From assembly GCA_023422005.1 (NCBI GenBank), contig JAEZSC010000137.1:1-11176 (forward strand): a DNA stretch of 11,176 nucleotides. The letters run 5' to 3'. The position numbers were made by a program, and so were the translations under genes. Origin of the DNA: Bacillota bacterium (GTDB lineage: Bacteria > Bacillota > Clostridia > Christensenellales > UMGS416). This document shows positions 6,400 to 11,176 of the stretch, piece by piece (positions within the stretch are counted from its first letter, which is position 1; each line of letters starts with the position of its first letter). Below the pieces are notes generated by a model that made no database searches, was not told where the DNA came from, and saw only the letters and a list, made by a program, of their open reading frames with translations.

Positions 6400-6918
6400 A
6401 TGAAATCAAGAAAACTGACTACCACATTATTAATCGCATACATACTGGTGCTTTCGTGGATTGTTTTATTCAAAGCCACACTCACATTTACATACCTGAA
6501 CGTGGGAAGAAGCATAAACCTTATCCCGTTTGGCGCCATGCTTGTTCTCAATGGTAAGGCCAACTACAATGAGATTATTTACAACGTATTGGTATTTGTG
6601 CCGTTGGGCATTTTTCTATGCATGCTTGCGAACAAGAAATCCTTTGCTCATCTGGTCGTGCCGATCGTACTGCTCAGTCTGTTTTACGAGGTGGTTCAGT
6701 ATATTTTCGCCATTGGGGCCAGCGATATTACGGACTTGATCGCAAACTCCTTAGGCGGTGTCATTGGTATTGGGGTATTTTATGTTTTCCATAAACTATT
6801 CAAGGACAATGTCAATAAAGTTTTGAACACCACTGCTTTGGTTTTTGCACTGATTCTGGCAGCTGCGTTGGGTCTGTATATTTCGGCTTTGCTTCTTGGA
6901 GCGTTAAGGTTTCAATAA
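6400..6918 (+). CDS. VanZ-like family membrane protein
   Basis: A 172-residue membrane protein of the VanZ-like family, named after the teicoplanin-resistance gene vanZ. Most relatives have no known function. It has an N-terminal membrane helix (about 7-25), the family segment INLIPFGAM, NEIIYNVLVFVPLGIF, the FYEVVQYIF helix and ASDITDLIANSLGG, which hold the conserved acidic and Asn residues of the family, then a final hydrophobic helix near the C-terminus. ATG 6400 is preferred; GAAAGG (6381-6386) is rather far upstream. An alternative TTG at 6370, next to the kinase stop, would add ten basic residues. The gene is clearly AT-richer than its neighbours: two 60-base rows counted by hand gave 37% and 50% GC against 75% for a row in the kinase gene. 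It may have been acquired separately. Confidence 0.85.
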   Translation: MKSRKLTTTLLIAYILVLSWIVLFKATLTFTYLNVGRSINLIPFGAMLVLNGKANYNEIIYNVLVFVPLGIFLCMLANKKSFAHLVVPIVLLSLFYEVVQYIFAIGASDITDLIANSLGGVIGIGVFYVFHKLFKDNVNKVLNTTALVFALILAAALGLYISALLLGALRFQ

Positions 6919-6942
6919 AGTATAATGGAAGAGGTGAGGACA

Positions 6943-7254
6943 ATGAAAAAGATCCGTTTGATTCTGGCGGCGGTGCTGCTGGTCACGGTAGCGCTGGCGC
7001 TGGCGGGCTGCGCCCCCGGCGACGGCACGTATACCATCGACCACCCGGCGGGTTTCTTCTGGGGAATCTGGCATGGGTGGATCGCTCCGATCTCGCTGAT
7101 CGTGGGGCTTTTCAACCACGACATCCGCATCTATGAGACGTTTAACACCGGTTGGACCTATGATTTTGGTTTTTATATCGCCATCATCAGTGGGTTCGGC
7201 GGCCTGGGGCTGTTCCGCCGGCGCAAGAAGGTTGTCTACAAGGATAAGGAGTAA
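6943..7254 (+). CDS. Small predicted lipoprotein with a C-terminal hydrophobic segment
   Basis: A 103-residue protein with a lipoprotein signal: basic MKKIR, a hydrophobic stretch and lipobox LALAGC, with C23 the predicted lipidated residue. The mature part begins with a short GDGTYTIDHPAG stretch, then has FFWGIWHGWIAPISLIVGLFN (in two parts: an aromatic start and an apolar run), a polar middle with the NTGWTYDFG motif, and a final apolar stretch FYIAIISGFGGLGLF followed by the basic RRRKK stop-transfer. It is therefore probably held at the membrane by lipid and by one or two helices. I recognise it as similar to a conserved small hypothetical protein of Gram-positive bacteria but know of no function. 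AGAGG (6930-6934) is 8 bases before ATG 6943; the upstream ATG 6925 has no such site. It follows the VanZ gene by 24 bases and may be co-transcribed. Confidence 0.8.
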   Translation: MKKIRLILAAVLLVTVALALAGCAPGDGTYTIDHPAGFFWGIWHGWIAPISLIVGLFNHDIRIYETFNTGWTYDFGFYIAIISGFGGLGLFRRRKKVVYKDKE

Positions 7255-7262
7255 CCGTAAAC

Positions 7263-7427
7263 AAGCAACGGCAGACGTTCTCAATTGGGGGATTCATCGG
7301 TCGCTCCGCGCCCTCTGAATGACAGTACGGGGGAGTACAACACCCTGAGATGTCATTCCGAGTGCAACGAGGAATCTCCTTGATAAGCAACGGCAGACGT
7401 TCTCAATTGGGGGATTCTTCGGTCGCT
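7263..7427. repeat. Composite intergenic repeat: 43-base direct repeats around an inverted repeat
   Basis: Two 43-base direct copies, 7263-7305 and 7385-7427, differ at one base and are 122 bases apart. Between them lies an imperfect inverted repeat: the left arm (about 7286-7323) ends in CTGAATGACA and the right arm (about 7351-7382) begins with TGTCATTCCGAG and continues to GAGGAATCTCC. The CATTCCGAG...GAGGAATCT words are typical of short dispersed elements found between genes in many Gram-positive genomes. No coding frame is convincing. The arrangement looks like one element with part of its left end duplicated, or one copy inserted beside another. Confidence 0.75.
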
Positions 7428-7537
7428 GTTCTCAAAATAACAGCGGGACGGCGTGGCTCCAACTGCCTATTAGGGGCTTGACGTACCTGTTATACTAATA
7501 TCTATGAAGTGAAAAATTGACAAAGGAAGGTAACAGC

Positions 7538-8626
7538 ATGGCATCCAAAGTTCTCTTTGCCCCTATGGGTTTCAATGCATACGACAGCGACCAGACGCTG
7601 CCCGCACGCTTCGACCGCTTGCTGGATCAGACCGGCCTGGGCGACGTCGTCAAGGGCAAGAAGGTCGCCATCAAATTCCACGTGGGTTCCAACCTGAGCT
7701 TTTCCACGATCTCGCCGGTTTTCGTGCGCAAGCTCGTGGCTAAGATCAAGGCATGGGGCGGTGAGTGCTTCCTGACCGACCACGGAGTGGCCGGCCGCAA
7801 GCCCTCCGATCGCGGCTACACCGAAGACATCCTGGGCTGCCCGGTTGTGGACGTGGCCGGCTATTTCGGCAAGTATTTTTACCCTGTGGACGTGGATTAC
7901 AAGACCTTCCGCCATGTGGACGTGGCAGGTCACATCATGGACGCCGACGTGATGATCGACCTTTCCCATGTGAAGGGCCACGGCGCTTGCGGTTATGGCG
8001 GCGCGTGCAAGAACATCGCCATGGGCTGCGTCACCGACCGCACCCGCCAGGAGATCCACGGCCTGGAAGGCGGCCTGGATTGGAACGAGGAGCTGTGCAT
8101 TCATTGCGAGAAGTGCGTGACCAGCTGCAACCACGGCGCCAACAGCTTCAACGACGAAGGCAAGTATGAGATTTTCTACCACCACTGCACGATCTGCAAC
8201 CACTGCGTCAAGGTGTGCCCCACGGGCGCCATCACGCTGTCAAACGGCGCCTACGCCGACTTCCAGGAGGGCATGGCGTTGTGCACCAAGACCGTCGTGG
8301 ATCAGTTCGCGCCGGGACATGTTTACTACATCAACGTGCTGACCAACATCACGGCGCTGTGCGACTGCTGGGGCCTGACCACGCCTTACCTGGTGCCGGA
8401 CATCGGCATCATGGCCAGTTCCGACATTGTGGCCGTGGAACGCGCCTGCCTGGACGCCATCAAGATTGAGAACCTGAACCCGCTGGGTGTGCCCGAGGGC
8501 CACGAGATGAGCGGCAACGGGCACCTGTTTGAGCAGCTGCACGGCAAGAATCCGTTCATCCAGTTGGACGCTCTGGAGCGCCACGGGCTGGGTACGCAGG
8601 AGTATCAGTTGGTGGAAGTGAGATAA
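7538..8626 (+). CDS. DUF362 domain protein with two 4Fe-4S clusters
   Basis: A 362-residue soluble protein with a DUF362 domain and a ferredoxin insert. The N-terminal part (VKGKKVAIKFHVGS, then the VRKLVAKIKAWGG helix) and the DLSHVKGHGACGYGG loop around residues 145-160 are typical of DUF362. The ferredoxin part has two complete Cx2Cx2Cx3C motifs: C187, C190, C193, C197 and C217, C220, C223, C227. The second ends in the usual CP and the first in CN. These should bind two 4Fe-4S clusters and carry electrons, probably in the cytoplasm because no signal peptide is seen. The partner and reaction are unknown for the family. AAAGGAAGG (7522-7530) is 7 bases before ATG 7538, which rules against the in-frame TTG at 7517. 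It stands alone between two repeat-bearing spacers. Confidence 0.92.
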   Translation: MASKVLFAPMGFNAYDSDQTLPARFDRLLDQTGLGDVVKGKKVAIKFHVGSNLSFSTISPVFVRKLVAKIKAWGGECFLTDHGVAGRKPSDRGYTEDILGCPVVDVAGYFGKYFYPVDVDYKTFRHVDVAGHIMDADVMIDLSHVKGHGACGYGGACKNIAMGCVTDRTRQEIHGLEGGLDWNEELCIHCEKCVTSCNHGANSFNDEGKYEIFYHHCTICNHCVKVCPTGAITLSNGAYADFQEGMALCTKTVVDQFAPGHVYYINVLTNITALCDCWGLTTPYLVPDIGIMASSDIVAVERACLDAIKIENLNPLGVPEGHEMSGNGHLFEQLHGKNPFIQLDALERHGLGTQEYQLVEVR

Positions 8627-8663
8627 GCTCAATTACGTTCACTACAGCTTTTCGTCCATTGTA

Positions 8664-8752
8664 AACCCTCTCTCCAACCTCTCCTCCAGAGGGGGAGAGG
8701 CATATTTTGTAAATAGGCCCTCCCCCTTTGGGGGAGGGTGCGGGAGAGGGTT
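8664..8752. repeat. Nested inverted repeat forming a predicted three-way junction
   Basis: The outer pair AACCCTCTC/GAGAGGGTT (8664-8672, 8744-8752) is perfect. Inside it are two hairpins: CCTCTCC/GGAGAGG (8678-8684, 8694-8700) and CCCTCCCCC-TTT-GGGGGAGGG (8718-8738), the latter a 9-base perfect stem. The sequence resembles intergenic repeats that, when translated, give LPHPPPKGEG-like peptides. It may act as a transcript end for the gene before it, but it has no T-run. Confidence 0.75.
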
Positions 8753-8843
8753 GACGGAGCAGAAAGCGTGAGGAATGCGGGCAAACTCAGCGATTCGAAA
8801 TGGCAAACTGATTATCCAAAGATTTGCGAAAGAACACGGCAAT

Positions 8844-9335
8844 ATGGAATACTTCGATATCCTCGATCAAAACGGAAACCCCACAGGCCGCATCCATGAG
8901 CGCGGCAAGCCGCTGGCGGCAGGGGACTACCACCTGGTCGTCAGCATCTGGATACGCAACCACGCCGGAATGTGGCTGGTGCAAAAGCGCGCCGACACCG
9001 TGAAGCTGGCGCCCGGCCTGTGGGCAAACACCGCCGGCTCTGCCCAGGCCGGGGAGAGCAGCCGCGTTGCCGCCGCCCGGGAGGTGCGCGAGGAGCTGGG
9101 CCTGTTGGCCGACCCTGCGGAGCTCACGTTCTTGTGGCGCATTCAGGGCAAGGACTTCTTTTCCGACAACTATGCCTATATGTGTGAGACGGATGTCTCT
9201 GACTTAAGCCTGCAACCTGAGGAGGTTGCCGACGCCCGCTGGATCACCACAGCGCAGATGCGTGCCATGCTGGCCGATGGCAGCTTTTTAAGGCTGGGCT
9301 ACATGGACAGGCTGTTTGCTCATTACGGCGAATAG
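8844..9335 (+). CDS. Nudix hydrolase
   Basis: A 163-residue Nudix enzyme, which would cleave a nucleoside diphosphate linked to another group, using magnesium or manganese in the cytoplasm. The Nudix box is exact: G65, then E71 after five residues, then REVREELGL (79-87), fitting Gx5Ex7REUxEExGU. The opening MEYFDILDQNGNPTGR and HERGKPL...YHLVV match the subgroup that also resembles isopentenyl-diphosphate isomerase, but the isomerase Cys segment is absent (ANTAGSAQ instead), so hydrolase is more likely. ATG 8844 is chosen because homologues usually start there; its ribosome site is weak (GAAAG, 8828-8832). ATG 8775 would add 23 residues unlike the family. The stop overlaps the opposite gene by 13 bases. 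The substrate is unknown. Confidence 0.92.
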   Translation: MEYFDILDQNGNPTGRIHERGKPLAAGDYHLVVSIWIRNHAGMWLVQKRADTVKLAPGLWANTAGSAQAGESSRVAAAREVREELGLLADPAELTFLWRIQGKDFFSDNYAYMCETDVSDLSLQPEEVADARWITTAQMRAMLADGSFLRLGYMDRLFAHYGE

Positions 9336-9763
9336 TCGTCGGAGGACTTAGCCTGGCCTGCGGGGGTGTCCTCCGGCGGGCTCTCGCGGGGGAGCGTCTT
9401 GAGCAGCAGCAAATGCACGCTGACCGCCAGGCCCACGACGCCCAGCAGCAACCGCACGTGCAGATGGTTGATCAGGGCTATACTGATGCCCAGCGATACC
9501 CATAAAAACGCCAGCGCCCGCAGGCGGTCGGCCCGGCTGACGGCGCGGTGCAGAAGATAGCTGCGCAGCGGCGGCCCCAGGCGGCGGTGGTTCATGAGCC
9601 ACCCGTGCAGCCGGCTGGAGCTGCGCACAAAACACACGCTGGCCAGCAGCAGCAGCGGCACTGTGGGCAGCAGCGGCACAAAGATGCCCACGACACCCAC
9701 CGCCAGTGCCACACAACCGACGACCAGCAGCAGTGCCCTTATCAATTTGTTCTTATGCATCAT
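9323..9763 (-). CDS. ybaN: YbaN family (DUF454) inner-membrane protein
   Basis: A 146-residue membrane protein of the YbaN/DUF454 family. It has an N-terminal helix (about 8-28) ending in the conserved GIFVPLLPTVPLLLLA segment, then CFVRSSSRLHGWLMNHRRLGPPL, the family hallmark of a basic loop with paired Arg and His. Two further apolar helices follow at about 84-98 and 104-121, and the C-terminus is polar. No biochemical role is established for the family. AGGAT lies about 6 bases upstream of ATG 9763; a second ATG follows directly. The gene lies 38 bases past the T-run of the terminator of the PerR gene, so it has little room for a promoter of its own. It overlaps the convergent Nudix gene by 13 bases. 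Confidence 0.88.
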   Translation of the reverse strand: MMHKNKLIRALLLVVGCVALAVGVVGIFVPLLPTVPLLLLASVCFVRSSSRLHGWLMNHRRLGPPLRSYLLHRAVSRADRLRALAFLWVSLGISIALINHLHVRLLLGVVGLAVSVHLLLLKTLPRESPPEDTPAGQAKSSDDYSP

Positions 9764-9801
9764 ATGTCATCCTATCGCCTTTTCATCCGTACCCGCTGCA
9801 T

Positions 9802-9835
9802 AAAAAGCCTGCCCGCGCGTAAAGCGGCGGGCAGG
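9802..9835 (-). terminator. Rho-independent terminator of the PerR-like gene
   Basis: On the minus strand, a 9-base perfect stem (plus-strand arms 9808-9816 CCTGCCCGC and 9827-9835 GCGGGCAGG, loop of 10) is followed by five T residues (9802-9806 read as A on the plus strand). It begins 20 bases after the PerR-like stop codon. This is a strong, typical terminator. Confidence 0.88.
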
Positions 9836-9854
9836 AGGCGAATCCTCGGCAGGG

Positions 9855-10298
9855 TCAGTCAGAAGAGTCGCCGCTGCCGGATTTCTGCATTCCCACACAA
9901 TCCGGGCACAAACCCTTAAAGAGCACGCCCCGCTCCTGCACGTCGAACCCCTTGAGCTCCGGCGCCGCCAGCGGCGCGAAGTCCACATCAAAATCCTTGA
10001 TCATGCCGCAGCGGCGGCACTGGAAGTGGCCGTGGGGATGGGTGCCGATGTCGTAATGGGTCTGTATGCCATCGAAGTCCAGCTCCAGCACCAGTCCCGC
10101 GTCGGTGAAGGCGCGCAGCACGTTATACACCGTAGAACGCGACAGGCTGGCCGATTCAGACCGCAGTGCCGTGTATATGCTGTCTATGGTCGGGTGGCAG
10201 CGGTGCTCCTGCAGATAGCTCAACACCCGTACCCGGTGGGTGCTGGGGCGCAGGCCCAGCCGGCTCAGCTGCCGAGCCAGATCTTCTCGCGATGCCAT
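9855..10298 (-). CDS. perR: Fur-family regulator, PerR-type peroxide sensor
   Basis: A 147-residue Fur-family repressor with every residue of the PerR sites in place. Compared with Bacillus subtilis PerR, numbering is shifted by two: H35, D83, H89, H91 and D102 form the regulatory Fe/Mn site, and C94, C97, C131, C134 form the structural zinc site. The presence of Asp at 83 and 102, rather than Glu, favours PerR over Fur or Zur. In PerR, peroxide oxidises the iron-site histidines and the protein leaves the DNA, turning on peroxide defence. The winged-helix DNA-binding part is residues 8-85 with the recognition helix around LSRSTVYNVLRAF (52-64). A PerR box overlaps its own promoter, supporting the call. 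The C-terminus has a short Gly/Ser/Asp tail. Specificity is inferred, not shown. Confidence 0.85.
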   Translation of the reverse strand: MASREDLARQLSRLGLRPSTHRVRVLSYLQEHRCHPTIDSIYTALRSESASLSRSTVYNVLRAFTDAGLVLELDFDGIQTHYDIGTHPHGHFQCRRCGMIKDFDVDFAPLAAPELKGFDVQERGVLFKGLCPDCVGMQKSGSGDSSD

Positions 10299-10329
10299 GA
10301 CATCATTCCATCCAATCGATCAGAATAAG

Positions 10330-10342
10330 AATTGTTCCAATT
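10330..10342. promoter_or_regulatory. Second palindrome downstream of the perR -10 box
   Basis: AATTG (10330-10334) and CAATT (10338-10342) form a short inverted repeat with a 3-base centre, at or just after the expected transcription start. It could extend the operator, but it matches the PerR box less well than the site at 10345-10359. Confidence 0.3.
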
Positions 10343-10343
10343 A

Positions 10344-10371
10344 AGTATAATCATTGTATGCGTTTTGTCAA
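10344..10371 (-). promoter_or_regulatory. Promoter of the PerR-like gene
   Basis: Read on the minus strand, a perfect TTGACA -35 box (plus-strand 10366-10371) is followed after 16 bases by a TATACT -10 box (10344-10349). Transcription would begin about 35-40 bases before the PerR-like start codon at 10298. This is the best sigma-A type promoter in the window. Confidence 0.8.
10345..10359. promoter_or_regulatory. PerR box
   Basis: GTATAATCATTGTAT agrees with the B. subtilis PerR consensus TTATAATNATTATAA at 12 of 14 defined positions. It overlaps the -10 box and spacer of the promoter for the PerR-like gene, where a bound repressor would block RNA polymerase. This indicates negative autoregulation. 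Confidence 0.75.
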
Positions 10372-10400
10372 TCGCTAACGATTCCAACGATGTCGATTTG

Positions 10401-11176
10401 TTATAGCCGCGTGACGATCCGGTTGCCGGATTCATATCGGCGCAGGCCCGCGCGGAACAGCCAAAAGGCGAACGCCGCGTACAGCGCCGCCGCAGCCACC
10501 AGCGCAACCAGCTTCCACAGCTGGAACTGCTGGAACACCTGCAACGGAACATGCACGATGAAGCCCGCCGGTATGGCCGTGTACAGAACGACCCGCAGCA
10601 GCCCGTCGAAGATGCGTTCCGGGTAGATGCAGAAGTTGATGCTGCCCTCCACGGCGAACTGGGCCAGCTTTTCGGCGTTGCCCAGAAAGAAAGTCAGCGA
10701 ATGGAACATGGCCGCCATGGCCGCCATGAAGACGCCGCCCAGCAGCACGAACAGCGAGAAAAGCGCCAGCGTGCGCACGGAGAAGCCATAGGTGATCAAC
10801 ACGAGGATGAAGCCATAGCCCAAGTCTCCCAGGGCCGACACCTGCATGCGTGAGGCCGCCACGTTCACCAGCACGCTGCGGGGCTGCAGCAGCGCGTTGT
10901 CCAGCTCGCCGGACACGATGATGCGGCTGAGCCGGTCCAGGTTGCCGAAGATCACCCGCGCCAGCCCAAAGCTGGAGGCCGACAACGACCAGATGAACAT
11001 GACGTCGCTGAAAGTGTAGCCCGCCACCGCCGCGCCGATCTTGTCGAAGGCCACCCACCAGAAGAAGATGAAGCTGGCGTTGTTGATGGCCATGCCGAAC
11101 ACCTGCAGCCAGAAGCTGCCGCGGTATTCCATGGCGCTGGACAGGTTGACCTTCATGTACAGCCCGATGAGCTGCA
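10401..11176 (-). CDS. ABC-2 type transporter permease (DUF990-like), 5' end outside window
   Basis: The last 258 codons of an ABC permease; the open frame continues past the window end, and the residues before the internal Met at 11156 (QLIGLY) fit the family, so that Met is probably not the start. The opening MKVNLSSAMEYRGSF (an amphipathic segment with EYR) is characteristic of the ABC-2 permeases of the DUF990 group. Six or so membrane helices follow: about ten residues after EYR, near DVMFIWSLSAS, a stretch around YGFILVLITYGF, LFSLFVLLGGVFMAAMAA, an amphipathic helix near the FCIYPERIF segment, and the last KLVALVAAAALYAAFAFWLF. The basic RYESGNRIV tail is typical. Such permeases usually work with a second permease and an ATPase, here presumably beyond the window. 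The substrate is unknown. The stop lies 102 bases before the PerR-like start. Confidence 0.8.
   Translation of the reverse strand, partial: QLIGLYMKVNLSSAMEYRGSFWLQVFGMAINNASFIFFWWVAFDKIGAAVAGYTFSDVMFIWSLSASSFGLARVIFGNLDRLSRIIVSGELDNALLQPRSVLVNVAASRMQVSALGDLGYGFILVLITYGFSVRTLALFSLFVLLGGVFMAAMAAMFHSLTFFLGNAEKLAQFAVEGSINFCIYPERIFDGLLRVVLYTAIPAGFIVHVPLQVFQQFQLWKLVALVAAAALYAAFAFWLFRAGLRRYESGNRIVTRL

Noticed and set aside
6896..6926. TTGGAG and TATAAT as a promoter for the small lipoprotein gene
   Set aside because: The spacer is 19 bases, the -35 box is weak and the transcript would begin inside the ribosome binding site of the gene.
7478..7496. TTGACG and TATACT as a promoter for the DUF362 gene
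   Set aside because: The boxes are only 7 bases apart. A -10 at TATCTA (7499-7504) would give 15 bases, but the match is weak, so no promoter was called.
7255..7537. CRISPR array
   Set aside because: There are only two direct copies of 43 bases with internal inverted-repeat sequence between them; no regular spacers and no cas genes are present.
8642..8842. Minus-strand open frame encoding an LPHPPPKGEG-like peptide
   Set aside because: It is a translation of the inverted repeat at 8664-8752; such peptides are common false calls over intergenic repeats.
8775..8843. N-terminal extension of the Nudix protein from ATG 8775
   Set aside because: The added 23 residues do not resemble the family and the residue pattern from 8844 matches a usual Nudix start.

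Overview
The window looks like chromosomal DNA of a GC-rich Firmicute, most likely an anaerobic clostridial lineage. The reasons are strong AGGAGG-type ribosome binding sites, GTG and TTG starts, a CsoR-type metal repressor, a VanZ-family protein, a DUF362 ferredoxin-like protein, a PerR-type Fur regulator, and structured repeat-like spacers. The taxonomic call is an inference from gene content and base composition; no rRNA or other marker is present.

Layout. 1-193: 3' end of a probable GNAT acetyltransferase, running out of frame into the next gene. 111-1166 (+): AlkZ/YcaQ-like winged-helix protein with an altered catalytic motif. 1167-1491: non-coding stretch packed with hairpins. 1492-2097 (-): HAD phosphatase with a TTG start. 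2116-2327: control region with a CsoR-type C-tract/G-tract palindrome. 2328-6369 (+): probable metal-responsive operon made of a CsoR-family repressor, a P1B-type ATPase with a Cys/His-rich N-terminal tail, and an FGGY sugar kinase whose GTG start overlaps the ATPase stop by 4 bases. 6400-6918 (+): AT-richer VanZ-like membrane protein. 6943-7254 (+): small lipoprotein. 7255-7537: mosaic of direct and inverted repeats. 7538-8626 (+): DUF362 protein with two 4Fe-4S motifs. 8664-8752: nested inverted repeat. 8844-9335 (+): Nudix hydrolase. 9323-9763 (-): YbaN/DUF454 membrane protein. 9855-10298 (-): PerR-type regulator with its own terminator and a promoter overlapped by a PerR box. 10401-11176 (-): ABC-2 permease cut by the window end.

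How the genes fit together. The repressor presumably senses a metal and releases the ATPase that exports it; the coupled sugar kinase is the unexpected member of this unit. On the other strand, the PerR-like protein keeps all metal-site residues of peroxide sensors and probably controls its own promoter. The most unusual material is the CsoR variant lacking the usual first Cys ligand, its ATPase/kinase operon, and three different structured intergenic elements. No tRNA, rRNA, CRISPR array, transposase or phage gene was seen.
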